A stretch of DNA of 64,000 bases, taken from assembly GCF_002368035.1 (NCBI RefSeq), contig NZ_AP018222.1, positions 1,547,173-1,611,172 of the forward strand, read 5' to 3'. A program made the position numbers and the translations under genes. The DNA is from Nostoc linckia NIES-25 (lineage in GTDB: Bacteria > Cyanobacteriota > Cyanobacteriia > Cyanobacteriales > Nostocaceae). Shown here piece after piece: positions 16,808 through 26,694 of the stretch (positions within the stretch are counted from its first letter, which is position 1; each line of letters opens with the position of its first letter). A model generated the notes under the pieces. It saw only the letters and a list, made by a program, of their open reading frames with translations. It was not told the origin of the DNA and made no database searches.

Positions 16808-17800
16808 TTATATGGCTGCTTTATTTTTGAATAGTTTCCCTAAATTACATTTAAAATAATAAAAAGGACTTATCATACTAGCCAAGTAAAATTGAATTTC
16901 AAAAAGTGCAATTAGATTATTTTTTAATTGTCCTTTGTATTGAACGAGGTACTGTAAGACTCGCCGTAAATTTCCTAAAACAGTTTTCACAAACACTATT
17001 GGTTTTTGCCAATTTTTAGTATTTATCAACCGAAGTTGAAAAATACACAAGCCACAGCCGCGTGCCAGATTTAGTAAGTAATCTCTTTCAAATCTCCACT
17101 TTGGTATTTGATGGTAAGTATGCATGGTAGGATTATACCAAATTTCCCACCCTGCATTATGTATAAAAAGTAATGGTTCATAGTCTTCACCTTGCACCAA
17201 AAGACCAGGTACTTTTCCACTCAAAATAGGCCGTTGTGGTACATTTTCACACCAGGCTTCTTTACGGACAATAAGTGCTGCACCAGGAGGAAGCCTTAAA
17301 TTATCTGCATCAAATAAATGTGGATTTGAACCATGTTCTCTAATAGCTAGAAAAGCTTGAATTTTTTCAAAATTTTCTGGCGGCTTTACTTCAAAATCAC
17401 CATGAATTTGTCCACTCCAAACACCTGCTTGAGGATATTGCAACCCAAAAGCATATCCTTCTGCTAACCAATCAGGTGCAGGTAAATTATCATCATCTAA
17501 AAATGCAATTAGCTCGCCTCTAGCTTCACGCACTGCCCGCAATCGTGCAAAAGCAGCTCCTTGCTCTTTTTCAAAGGAATATCTTAAATGACAGTTTCCA
17601 TTATATAGTTTTTGGTAATTTTGGATTACTTCAGATGTATTATCAGAACTATTATTATCAATGATAAGAAGCTCCCATTTGAGATTTTCTACTCCTGTCT
17701 GAGTGAATAGCTTATCCAAAATAATAGGTAAACGGGTTGCTCCGTTATATGTAGGAATAGCTACAGTAACATCTAATTTTTCAACTATTAATTCAGTCAT
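16808..17800 (-). CDS. HpsE-type glycosyltransferase, second copy
   Basis: A 330-residue family 2 glycosyltransferase, clearly paralogous to the gene just upstream. The two share VTVAIPTYNG/FTVAIPTYNG at the N-terminus, DNNSSDNT/DNNSTDNT, EKEQGAAFAR/EAKQGAAYAR, IAFLDDDNLP/IGFLDDDNYP, PPGAALIVRK/PPSAGLVVRK and GWEIWYNP, and end with similar SPFYYFK/SPFYLWK segments. The spacing is 5 bp from the upstream gene and 1 bp to the downstream one. It probably adds a sugar to the hormogonium polysaccharide. The pair arose by tandem duplication and may have diverged in sugar specificity (inference). Confidence 0.85.
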   Translation of the reverse strand: MTELIVEKLDVTVAIPTYNGATRLPIILDKLFTQTGVENLKWELLIIDNNSSDNTSEVIQNYQKLYNGNCHLRYSFEKEQGAAFARLRAVREARGELIAFLDDDNLPAPDWLAEGYAFGLQYPQAGVWSGQIHGDFEVKPPENFEKIQAFLAIREHGSNPHLFDADNLRLPPGAALIVRKEAWCENVPQRPILSGKVPGLLVQGEDYEPLLFIHNAGWEIWYNPTMHTYHQIPKWRFERDYLLNLARGCGLCIFQLRLINTKNWQKPIVFVKTVLGNLRRVLQYLVQYKGQLKNNLIALFEIQFYLASMISPFYYFKCNLGKLFKNKAAI

Positions 17801-17805
17801 AATAC

Positions 17806-18780
17806 CTAATATTCTGATAATTTATTTTTCAAATAACCATTTTTCCAGAGATAAAATGGACTCATTAAGCTACTTAAAAAAAGTTGCATTTCGCAAGCAG
17901 CTACTAAATCCTGTTTTAACTTAGTTCGATATTTAAGTAAATGTAAAGTGATTTTACGCAGGTCATTGAGCGTGTATGCTAAAAAAGCGACCGGTCTATA
18001 CCAAGGTTGTATATTTACCATTCTAGTTACATAACGGCTGAGTCCAATACCTCGGAAGAATGGAATTAAATAGTCTTTTTGTAATCTAGAGCTTGGTATT
18101 TTGTGAGAAATTTCCATTTCTGGGTTGTACCAAATTTCCCATCCTGCTTTTTGAATATAAGACAACATTTCTAAATCTTCACTGGTAAGCATATTACCTT
18201 TAACTCTGCCAGTTAAAATGGACTTATCTGGTAAACTTTCTAACCAAGCTTGTTTACGGACAACCAGTCCAGCAGAAGGAGGTAGTAATCTATTTTTTGC
18301 TTCATATAATAGGGGTAGATTTCCTCGTTCTGTAATTGCTAAAAATGGGGTAATCCGCTGAAAATTTTCTGGTGGTTCTACTTCCCAGTCAGGATGAATT
18401 TGGCTACCATAAGCTCCTGCTTTGGGATATTTTTCAGCAAAACTATAAGCTGCCGCTACCCAGTTTGATATTGGGTAATTATCATCATCTAGAAAACCTA
18501 TCAATCTACCTTTAGCTTCTGCCACAGCTTTTTTTCGGGCATAAGCCGCACCTTGCTTTGCTTCAAAGCAATACTTCAAAGGGTAAGGATATTGCCAATT
18601 TTGTTGATAGGCTTGAACAACTTTAGCTGTGTTGTCAGTGCTGTTGTTATCTACAACTATAATTTCCCAAGAGAAATTTTCCGTGTGAAGTTGATTTTTT
18701 AGTCGCTCTAGTAGTTCAGGCAAACGACTTTCACCGTTGTAAGTTGGGATAGCTACAGTAAAATCTAAACAATCAGTCAT
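17806..18780 (-). CDS. hpsE: Hormogonium polysaccharide glycosyltransferase HpsE
   Basis: A family 2 glycosyltransferase of the HpsE type; 324 residues from the ATG at 18780. The frame is open 18 codons further, but that extension is not family-like. Motifs are FTVAIPTYNGESRLPELLERL, DNNSTDNT, the IGFLDDDN acidic motif and ESLPDKSILTGRVKGN. The first gene of a tight four-gene run: hpsE, its paralog, another glycosyltransferase and a pseudopilin. It follows hpsD after about 310 bp. In Nostoc punctiforme, glycosyltransferases at this position are needed for hormogonium polysaccharide and gliding (established for the locus; transfer to this gene is by similarity and position). Confidence 0.82.
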   Translation of the reverse strand: MTDCLDFTVAIPTYNGESRLPELLERLKNQLHTENFSWEIIVVDNNSTDNTAKVVQAYQQNWQYPYPLKYCFEAKQGAAYARKKAVAEAKGRLIGFLDDDNYPISNWVAAAYSFAEKYPKAGAYGSQIHPDWEVEPPENFQRITPFLAITERGNLPLLYEAKNRLLPPSAGLVVRKQAWLESLPDKSILTGRVKGNMLTSEDLEMLSYIQKAGWEIWYNPEMEISHKIPSSRLQKDYLIPFFRGIGLSRYVTRMVNIQPWYRPVAFLAYTLNDLRKITLHLLKYRTKLKQDLVAACEMQLFLSSLMSPFYLWKNGYLKNKLSEY

Positions 18781-19090
18781 TTTGTGAAAGTTATATTTTG
18801 AGATTTTGATGCATAGGTAGGTATAATTAAACACTAAACAAAACTCTAGTCCGTAGTGAGCGGTTTATCGTTGTTCAGGATTATCAAGACTAAAGCTTTC
18901 ACTACAAACTTTAAATTATTTATGTTTAGCTAATTATTTGTTCAGCGAATCCCTAATTTGTGATGCAGTAAAAAAGAAATCAAATTTATCTAATAAAAAA
19001 CTACACCTGATGCTTCAATTTTGCTATCAATGTGCAGTTTTATGTTCAGTATTATTTCGTATTTTTATAAATTCAGGCTATGAAAATTGC

Positions 19091-19804
19091 TTAATTACAA
19101 TCGGAGTCTTTTTTTGCGACCATTGACCCTAAGAGAGTTTTCACAATGATACATCGCTTTACATTACTAGCTGATGAAGGATTTTGGCGATTTGGGATAG
19201 CTACAGCTATTTTTATCCCAGGTGGTTCCGTTGAAGGGGGTGTAACTGTTCCAAAGTTTGCATCTGATAGAGTCCCCATATAGTCGAAGGTCATTTTTGC
19301 TGATGTACTTAAAGTGTAAGATACAGATGAACCAGCAGTATTTTCATTGCTGAGATTTGTACCTAGCAAAAATTTATCAGAACTAACTCCAACATCTACC
19401 CCTAAAGGTTTCCATGTGCTGATGTCAGCAAAAGCCAAGTTACTACCATCAGCCTTTTTTGTAGGATAAATAGCAACCTCTACATTTTGGGTTGTACTGT
19501 TTTTCTGAAAGCTTACACTATAGCTAAGTTTTTTCTTTTGGGCTTCTCGTTGTGCATCTTGTAGTACAGCTAAAAGAGCGTCATTAGCTTTGTTGAGCTG
19601 CTGTCGGTTGACAAAGGCAAGCCAACCAGGAGCTGCGATCGCGGCTAAAACTCCTGCCAACAGCAGTACTACAATTAATTCTATTAGGGTAAAACCAGCA
19701 TCTTGTTGATTGTCTGTGTTTGCTAAATATTGCTGCTTTAGTTTTGTTTTAGAGCTATGTAACTGAAAGTAATTTAATAATTTCAAAGTAGTAATATTCC
19801 GCAT
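19091..19804 (-). CDS. hpsD: Pseudopilin HpsD (GspH/FimT type)
   Basis: A 237-residue type IV pilin-like protein of the hps secretion system. An unusually long leader of 37 residues ends in DAG, followed by FTLIELIVVLLLAGVLAAIA with Glu at +5: the prepilin peptidase and N-methylation site. WLAFVNRQQLNKANDALLAVLQDAQREAQ then matches the GspH/FimT helix. A soluble domain with Cys near the C-terminus (KRCIIVKTLLG, DSDCN) ends the protein. It lies 38 bp downstream of hpsC, in the order hpsA-hpsB-hpsC-hpsD. Confidence 0.82.
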   Translation of the reverse strand: MRNITTLKLLNYFQLHSSKTKLKQQYLANTDNQQDAGFTLIELIVVLLLAGVLAAIAAPGWLAFVNRQQLNKANDALLAVLQDAQREAQKKKLSYSVSFQKNSTTQNVEVAIYPTKKADGSNLAFADISTWKPLGVDVGVSSDKFLLGTNLSNENTAGSSVSYTLSTSAKMTFDYMGTLSDANFGTVTPPSTEPPGIKIAVAIPNRQNPSSASNVKRCIIVKTLLGSMVAKKDSDCN

Positions 19805-19842
19805 ACTATCCTGCTTTTATTAATCTTTGTCAAAGATACAAG

Positions 19843-20805
19843 CTATTTGCTAAATATGAAACTGCGTCCTTGTACCTTAATGCTCGCACTTGGAAAATAA
19901 CTAGCTTTGCTCTGGGTATAACGTATTTTTGTTTCATCATTTTGTATTAGACGAGCTTGTGCGTTACCCCTTAAATAAACTTCAACAGTACTTCTGTTAT
20001 CTGTGCCAACTGAATTTACACAGGTGTAAAAACCTGTTATGGTAATGCTTGCTGGAATTTGTCTAAAGCCGGTAGAGCAAACTGCCCCTGGTGCTCCTGT
20101 TGTTGTTTGATCTATAAAATCAACAAGAACTACGGGACTTTGATTGTAAGTTCCTCCAGCTGCCAAACTATTTGTCCAACTATTCATTTTTTGTTGTAAT
20201 GTTTTGCTTTTGTCTGACAGATCAAATTGTTTAAAACCTTTATCTGGACATAAACTATATTTTTCAGTAGTAAATCCAGTACAATCAGTTCTACCAGTAC
20301 TATTTAGAACGCCATCTTTAATTTGCCATCTAGCAATGCGGGCAGCTTGAGACCAATTAGAATTAGTGTCTTTAATTAAATAGTAAGCTACCAATGAATA
20401 TACAAAAGAATCGTCTCGAAATAGAACTGTGCCGCCATTTTTAGTCTCAAGAGCATCTTTAGTCAATTCTCGTTTCCAAAAGAGTAAAATTGGAACCCCA
20501 TTTGTTACTGTGGGAATTTGGGAATTAATAGCTGCGATTCCTGTATCATCGTATATGTATAGTGCTTGTTGAAGATCGCGAGCTATATAATCAAGCGCTG
20601 CTTTGATTTCTTGCTCAGAGTTAGCTTTAGCTTGTTCCTGGCGATCGGTGTTTAAAACGCCGATCATAAAACCTAGTAATGGTGTAATTACTAGGAATGC
20701 AATGAGCATAGCTACCAGTAATTCAATGAGGGTGAAGCCACTATTTTTGTTCTGCTTGTGAGAGAGTTTTAGCTGAGTACTTAACAGCCACCTCAGTATA
20801 TTCAT
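19843..20805 (-). CDS. hpsC: Pseudopilin HpsC
   Basis: A type IV pilin-like minor pseudopilin, 320 residues from the ATG at 20805; the frame opens 13 codons earlier without a ribosome-binding site. Leader end NSG then FTLIELLVAMLIAFLVITPL gives the prepilin cleavage site with Glu at +5. The conserved EIKAALDYIARDLQQALYIYD segment follows. The C-terminal domain has several Cys (DCTGFT, LCPDKG, VCSTGF, YTCVNS), which could form disulfides outside the cytoplasm. PilW/GspJ-like in organisation. It sits between hpsB and hpsD. Confidence 0.82.
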   Translation of the reverse strand: MNILRWLLSTQLKLSHKQNKNSGFTLIELLVAMLIAFLVITPLLGFMIGVLNTDRQEQAKANSEQEIKAALDYIARDLQQALYIYDDTGIAAINSQIPTVTNGVPILLFWKRELTKDALETKNGGTVLFRDDSFVYSLVAYYLIKDTNSNWSQAARIARWQIKDGVLNSTGRTDCTGFTTEKYSLCPDKGFKQFDLSDKSKTLQQKMNSWTNSLAAGGTYNQSPVVLVDFIDQTTTGAPGAVCSTGFRQIPASITITGFYTCVNSVGTDNRSTVEVYLRGNAQARLIQNDETKIRYTQSKASYFPSASIKVQGRSFIFSK

Positions 20806-20865
20806 CTTGCTACAGTTTCTCCTTAGTGAGTGATACTGAGTCATGAAATCATTTAATTTGCTGGG

Positions 20866-21576
20866 TTATTGACAACCACCAAGACGATCGCACAAAGCGC
20901 TATAGGAGGGTTGACCTCTGACAATTTCAGTTGTAATTTCTACTAGTGGTGCTTTGCGATCGCCTAGTCCCCCACTGAATGTTGCTGCTTTTTTTCCACC
21001 GCTATCACTACTTTTTTTCAAGCTACCAGAATCGATGAAGGCATCTGAACGATATACCCGAACTCCCAAACGATAGCTTTGACCATTATCGATTTGAGCA
21101 GTAGTTGTACTGATAGTTCCAACATTATTACCAAAAGCCTGAATGTAAAACTGAACTGGGCTGGTTGTTTTGTAGGTTGTACAGTCAGCAGGTAGAGTGA
21201 TTTTGCCATTCTTGTGAAAGCAATACAAATTAGTTGCGTCTGTAGGAACAGCTTTATCTGGCAAATAGCGCTGTAATTCGCTACTGCTTGTTGCATTTGC
21301 GAGTTTTGTGGTACTGGTTGCAGCAGTAAGTACTGGAGACATTGCATCTGTGATGCTGTTTTCTGAAATTGTTTTAGACTTAATAGCATCAATGAAGGCT
21401 TGGGCTGCTTCTGTTGCCAATTCCACCCGTCTAGCTTGCACGCGAGTTGCGGTTGAAATTACTAAGACTGGTGCGATCGCTACCAGCAAAATACTAACCA
21501 CCAGGATCGCCACCAGCGACTCAATGATTGTAAAACCAGACTGGCCAGATGATTCTTGTAGTTGGTGTGGGTTCAT
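20866..21576 (-). CDS. hpsB: Pseudopilin HpsB (PilV/GspI-like)
   Basis: A 236-residue type IV pilin-like protein, starting at ATG 21576 behind GAGGAACTGACT; an ORF start 19 codons upstream is less likely. Leader end QSG is followed by FTIIESLVAILVVSILLVAI, with Glu at +5, a standard prepilin peptidase site. The next helix TRVQARRVELATEAAQAFIDAIKS is PilV/GspI-like. It is the first pseudopilin downstream of hpsA (about 190 bp). It should be cleaved by PilD and assembled in a type IV pilus-like structure that exports hormogonium polysaccharide. Confidence 0.82.
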   Translation of the reverse strand: MNPHQLQESSGQSGFTIIESLVAILVVSILLVAIAPVLVISTATRVQARRVELATEAAQAFIDAIKSKTISENSITDAMSPVLTAATSTTKLANATSSSELQRYLPDKAVPTDATNLYCFHKNGKITLPADCTTYKTTSPVQFYIQAFGNNVGTISTTTAQIDNGQSYRLGVRVYRSDAFIDSGSLKKSSDSGGKKAATFSGGLGDRKAPLVEITTEIVRGQPSYSALCDRLGGCQ

Positions 21577-21765
21577 AGTCAGTTCCTCAATTGGGCTATG
21601 TCTTGGAGCAATTGGCGATCGAGTGTAATGCACTCCTCGCCCCTCCCCTTTTATGCGAGGGTTAACGAAAAATAAGGAAGGGGCTGAAGGCTCAGGGCTT
21701 TTTTTAATACAATCTATTCACTTGAAAAGTGGTCGAAAAAGCTTCATTCAGACACTTGAGGATGC

Positions 21766-24700
21766 TTAGAGCTTGCACTGACCGTTACCTGGACGTTCGC
21801 TATCAGGTAGCGCAAATTTGAAACTGTTGCCAAAGTAGCTACTGTCGGGAGTACCAAATCCATCAGATGTTTGAGTTTGGACGGCACACAACAGAGTTTG
21901 CACCCAAAGGTCATCTCGGCCTACTTCTCTGTAGTATTCATTTGGAGGGTCTGCCGCTGGAACTACAAAGCGCTGGGCAAACAAATCTGGATTTTGCGCT
22001 AGTAAGGCTACATCAAAACCCCAGTTACGGTTAGGAGCCATATAATAAGGCGCTTCCCCAGCAGGAGCAGTACCTACATAAGTAACATCTGATGTGTAAC
22101 CTGGTCTAGCAGAATTCAGAGCTCTCATAAAGATACTGTTAATATTGGCACTATTGACAGAAGATGAATTAGAAATATCAGAAGCGGTTGCAGCGACAGT
22201 TGCCGATCCTGGTCTGACAAGAACTTGAAATGGTGCGGTAGCATAGATACTGCGTTTAAATTGGATGAACGAACCGCTAATATTGGCATTAACGTCATTC
22301 CAGTTTTCTAAGAAGCGTACAAAGTTATGCAAACCTCCATTGATTTCGTAAGTACTTGGACCAACACGAACAGGAGTATCACCAGCTGCAACTGCTAGAT
22401 TAAAAGTTGTTTCACTTGCCTTAGGCAACCATCTAGTATTTTTCACGACAGTGGAGGTACTGGCTAAACTGTCGTAACTTTGACCGTGTTGAGGTGCTGC
22501 GGTTGTTACCTGTAATTGCAATACAGGTTCTAGTAGTGGCTGAAAATACTCATTTCTTGGGAATGGTGTCGTGGTGAATGGGGTAGTGTCTCCAGGAAAA
22601 TCTTTCTCAGAATATTGGTTAGGTGATGCGAGTGGTATTCGGGGATATCTAAAGAAAAGACGATAAGTCTCACTACTACCATTAGTGTAGTTGTATTGCA
22701 TATTGTCGAGTCCGAACCCTGGTGGTGCGCCATAGTTAGTATCTTTTGTGGTTGTAAACCATAGGGCATTATTGGCTACTTCTGGTATCTCTCCGTTACG
22801 AAAATGTCCTACTACTTTCACGGGAGTTCCTGATGATGAATCTGTTTTTATACCTAGTACGATGGGAGTAGCAGAAGCAAAGTTTATGGGAGCATTAGAG
22901 GTATCAACCAGCTGACCAGAACTATTTCGTTTATAAGCAACTCGGCGGGCAAATTTTTCAAAACTAGCTCTTGCGGATTGAGCAGTAGTACCAGCTAATA
23001 GTCTGTTTCTTGGAGCATTTAGTACGTCAGAATCGCTAGATCTTTTTTGGATCTCTGCTAGCGTCAAACTATTGCTTTGGTTATCATCATTATCTAAACC
23101 AATATACCAATCAGTTACTCCACATTCAGAAACTGGTATTTTAAAGCACATCTCCATGACATACTCTGGTAAAGTACCTCGGCGCTGAATGGGTGTGACG
23201 AAGTTGTTGAAGTAAGAACTGTTATTGTTTCTCGAATCAGTACCAGTTGGAGTTCCTTTGTAGTATGCATCGCCACCAGAGTCAGTGAAGAATTTAGATG
23301 AAGTGACGAAGTTGTTATTCCAGAAACCTGCCTTCAATCGGTTCAGTACAACGTTAGGGTCACTTCCTTGATTATTTCGTAAGTCGTAATCACCCTCATC
23401 ACGGAAGCCTTCGCGGAAGTTACCAGACAATAAGGTGACAGCATCGGCAATTACTGATGCTGGTCGCCAAGTTTCACCTGTTGCACAATTAGGTAGTCTA
23501 GGGTCATTAGGCCGACAAGCAAAGTCAGAATCGCGATTTGCGGCAGCACGACTGTAAAATTTATTATCGTAAGCTATGTTACTTGCGTCGTCAGTGGGTG
23601 TAACTAGAAGATCCGGAGTTTTGAATTCTTGCTTACTATGCAGATTAAAATTGCCCTTAACATACACTGGTAGCTCCGTTGCTAAAATTAAGCCTTTTTC
23701 CTCCGCTCTGTAATCATTCATACGACTCAAGTTACTGCCATTAATCAACATAATGGCGTTAGGCCGTCGTTCTGGATCTAGCTTGTAGTCACTAGCACTG
23801 ACGCTTTCACTGCTTGTGTCACTGCGGTCTTTTTGAGCATCATCACGAGAGGCATAGATAATACCGCTATTGGGAAATAGATATTCGTTTGCCCAATTTT
23901 TAGTAGCGTCTGGATTGGTGTTAGTTTTTGCGCGAAGCAGATCTAAATCTATGACAGTGGCACGAATTTCTAAAGGCTGACGCTGTTCCACTTCCAGATT
24001 GTATTTTCCAGTTAATGTACCACCTTTATCTATAGCCTTAATTTGTCGGGCATCAAGAAATGCAGTTTCTTTGATTGCGCCATCAGGAATGTAGGTAGTA
24101 CTAGCAGTCAGAGAGCCATCAGCAATCTTGATTGCACAGATGGTAGAGTCAATTGCTGATTGCTCAGAGAGAGTAAGTTTGCTGGTTGTTGCTTTGGCCA
24201 GTGCTTGCCGCAGCAGAGGATTAACAAGGCGACCATTGGGAAATACCAAGTTAGCTTGATGTTTCAAGCGGTCTAGCAAAGCTACGCTGGTGTTAGTAAC
24301 ATCATCATCGTTAGCTACAGCTGCAAAAAAACCATTAGTATCTACTGCCTGTCCTCTAGTTATACCTGCGGCTGTAGTGCTGGGAGCTTCGTAAACAACC
24401 CCATTGTTAGATGCTGCTACTGTTGTCAAATCACGTGGGTCGTAGGTGTTTGTAGTTGCTGTTGTCTGATTTGTAGGGTTGTAGTAGCTACTTACACACG
24501 CCATAGGTGTTTGATAATCGTCTGCTGTGCTGGCCGTAGGAGCATAGGAATCAAAATTGTAGTGATATACTGCTGTGGCACGCATTACCAAATGACCTCG
24601 TGTTGGCGTACCGTTGAGAGGATTACTAGAATCAGGCACAAGCATGGGCATTGTGTCCGGCCAGACTACATTTGTGGCGCTGGCATTATTTTCTAATACG

Positions 24701-26694
24701 TTTGTTGTAGTGGGGTCGTCATTGACTGTTGAGGGAGGTGTAGGGAGATTAGAACCTGTACGTCTATATATTCCCGCACCTGTAATTACCCTCAGTCCAC
24801 CAATCACATCAAGGATATTAGCTCTGGGTGAAGCGGCTGAAATTTCCCAAAAACCATCACGCCCAGTCACTCCCAAATCTGATAATTGTCTGACGCGAGT
24901 GGTACGAGTACGATCTTTTGTAGTGCTACCTGTCCACTTCACACTGGTAATGGTTTCGGAACTCTCCTCACCTACAAATTTTCCGTCCTTCCATGTAAGT
25001 TCAGGGAGATTGTTACCTACTACAATGCGATCGCCTAACTCTGTTTCTGTTACCGGAGTGTTATCTACTACCTCTGGATCTCTAGTAGGTAGTTGCGCTG
25101 TATTTAATGTGAGTTTTGTGTTACCGTCTATTGGATAAATCCAGGCATCCATTGGACGTAGCGTATTACCAGAAGAACTGTTCAATAAAGTTGTTGCATC
25201 TGCTGTGGTGTAATCCACACCAGCAGATTTTTCAATCCCAGAAGTACCATAAGGAACTTCTTTAAATGGTACACGCCGAGTACGTTTACGGAACCAAGTT
25301 TCCAATTCTTCTTTACGTACTTTATATGCGTCTAAGCTTGGATCGTTTGTAGTGCGTTTGTCTGTATTAGTTTGGACTTCTGTTGGATCGGCACTACTCG
25401 CTTTAGCTAATTGTACCTTCACTAATAAGTCTATGCGTTGAGCATAAGCTTGAGTGTTATAGGCAACCTCATTCGAGCCATTTGAGGTAGTTTTATTATC
25501 AGAAGCTAAAGTTTTACTTGTATCAGGTGTATTGTTTTCTTTAAATAAATCTACACGCGTTCCATTTTTATCAGTTGCACTGATTGGGCTACTAACTCCA
25601 ATATTACCGCCAATAACTATCTTGCCATTTTCTCGTTCGTAATAACAAGAATCTTTGCTACTGACTTGAAATAGGGTTATATCTTTATCAGTTTTAGCAG
25701 TAAATAAGTTACTGTTGGTAAAAATACGTCCATTTAGACGGAATCTAGGACCAGGTGTAATATCTAAGTCATCTTCATATACAACAGCATTATTAGTAAT
25801 AGAAATTTGGCTACGATCTTGCTGCATTTCTAAAGCCGAGAAGCCTTTATTACCTCGATATGTTTCATATTTTGTTGTATCGAGACTAGCTTGACTAGTG
25901 ATGGGAACCGTTACTGTATATACGAAAAAGCTTTTTTTCAATTCGCCACTGGGAAGCTTATACCAACCTGAATTACCTACTAAGCTGGCACTTGTCTCAC
26001 CAGCTACATCACAAGCTCCACCTGCTTTAGCAGGTAGCATAGGAGGGGTTCTAGCATCTAGTGGGCTTCTCTTCCTAGTTTGGCTTGTACCACTTTGGGG
26101 AGGAGTGCGGAAGTAGATACCATAGAGAATAAAGCTATCAAATTTTCCGTTATTATCTGTATCGGCAGGAAATTTCCAGGCTGTTTGTATGTTTTCCCTA
26201 TCCTCTAAAATCATAGTACTGGTTGCTTCTATTGTACTGTTCCTATTGATGTTATAAGGCACAGTAATGGGAGTTTCATCACCAAATGTATAGGCAGGAA
26301 GTTTATTGGTTAAGGTATTGTATAGTGTTACGTTTGATGGGACAGAACGTGGCAAAGTGGGGTCGGTAAACAAGGCAGTTATTTTTGCTTTAGCTCTCTC
26401 TAATGCAGGAGTAGCAGCTTGCATTGTCGCCTCATTCACTCTGACATTACTAGCGTTTTTGGCTCGCTCAAATGAGCGGAACAAAATTGCAGCTGTTAAC
26501 AGCACGACTACCAAAGTTACCATTGCCACTGTTGGTAACACAAAGCCTGCATTTGCTGGAGTGCGTCTTCTTCTTGTGAGAAAGATGGCGCGTAATAGCC
26601 AAATAATTCGCTTGTTGATTGCAGATAAAAAATTCTTGCCAATTAGTTTGAAGGTTTTTTGAATTGCCTTGACTAGCTTATTTTTTCCAGACAT
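21766..26694 (-). CDS. hpsA: Giant hormogonium polysaccharide protein HpsA
   Basis: A 1642-residue protein opening the hps gene run. After a basic N-terminus (several Lys/Arg, RRRR at 41-44) comes NAGFVLPTVAMVTLVVVLLTAA at about 48-69 (read as two blocks), a PilX-like hydrophobic helix after a Gly. It is followed by more than 1500 residues of mostly extracellular, Asn/Thr/Ser/Asp-rich sequence with few recognisable motifs. It ends PGNGQCKL with a penultimate-region Cys. In Nostoc punctiforme HpsA is needed for hormogonium polysaccharide and motility. AGGA lies eight bases before the ATG at 26694. Exact biochemical role is unknown; it may be a secreted scaffold or a large pseudopilus-tip subunit. 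Confidence 0.87.
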   Translation of the reverse strand: MSGKNKLVKAIQKTFKLIGKNFLSAINKRIIWLLRAIFLTRRRRTPANAGFVLPTVAMVTLVVVLLTAAILFRSFERAKNASNVRVNEATMQAATPALERAKAKITALFTDPTLPRSVPSNVTLYNTLTNKLPAYTFGDETPITVPYNINRNSTIEATSTMILEDRENIQTAWKFPADTDNNGKFDSFILYGIYFRTPPQSGTSQTRKRSPLDARTPPMLPAKAGGACDVAGETSASLVGNSGWYKLPSGELKKSFFVYTVTVPITSQASLDTTKYETYRGNKGFSALEMQQDRSQISITNNAVVYEDDLDITPGPRFRLNGRIFTNSNLFTAKTDKDITLFQVSSKDSCYYERENGKIVIGGNIGVSSPISATDKNGTRVDLFKENNTPDTSKTLASDNKTTSNGSNEVAYNTQAYAQRIDLLVKVQLAKASSADPTEVQTNTDKRTTNDPSLDAYKVRKEELETWFRKRTRRVPFKEVPYGTSGIEKSAGVDYTTADATTLLNSSSGNTLRPMDAWIYPIDGNTKLTLNTAQLPTRDPEVVDNTPVTETELGDRIVVGNNLPELTWKDGKFVGEESSETITSVKWTGSTTKDRTRTTRVRQLSDLGVTGRDGFWEISAASPRANILDVIGGLRVITGAGIYRRTGSNLPTPPSTVNDDPTTTNVLENNASATNVVWPDTMPMLVPDSSNPLNGTPTRGHLVMRATAVYHYNFDSYAPTASTADDYQTPMACVSSYYNPTNQTTATTNTYDPRDLTTVAASNNGVVYEAPSTTAAGITRGQAVDTNGFFAAVANDDDVTNTSVALLDRLKHQANLVFPNGRLVNPLLRQALAKATTSKLTLSEQSAIDSTICAIKIADGSLTASTTYIPDGAIKETAFLDARQIKAIDKGGTLTGKYNLEVEQRQPLEIRATVIDLDLLRAKTNTNPDATKNWANEYLFPNSGIIYASRDDAQKDRSDTSSESVSASDYKLDPERRPNAIMLINGSNLSRMNDYRAEEKGLILATELPVYVKGNFNLHSKQEFKTPDLLVTPTDDASNIAYDNKFYSRAAANRDSDFACRPNDPRLPNCATGETWRPASVIADAVTLLSGNFREGFRDEGDYDLRNNQGSDPNVVLNRLKAGFWNNNFVTSSKFFTDSGGDAYYKGTPTGTDSRNNNSSYFNNFVTPIQRRGTLPEYVMEMCFKIPVSECGVTDWYIGLDNDDNQSNSLTLAEIQKRSSDSDVLNAPRNRLLAGTTAQSARASFEKFARRVAYKRNSSGQLVDTSNAPINFASATPIVLGIKTDSSSGTPVKVVGHFRNGEIPEVANNALWFTTTKDTNYGAPPGFGLDNMQYNYTNGSSETYRLFFRYPRIPLASPNQYSEKDFPGDTTPFTTTPFPRNEYFQPLLEPVLQLQVTTAAPQHGQSYDSLASTSTVVKNTRWLPKASETTFNLAVAAGDTPVRVGPSTYEINGGLHNFVRFLENWNDVNANISGSFIQFKRSIYATAPFQVLVRPGSATVAATASDISNSSSVNSANINSIFMRALNSARPGYTSDVTYVGTAPAGEAPYYMAPNRNWGFDVALLAQNPDLFAQRFVVPAADPPNEYYREVGRDDLWVQTLLCAVQTQTSDGFGTPDSSYFGNSFKFALPDSERPGNGQCKL

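Noticed and set aside
24614..25138. 174-residue plus-strand ORF inside hpsA
   Set aside because: Antisense shadow of the long hpsA frame; no start signal or family features.
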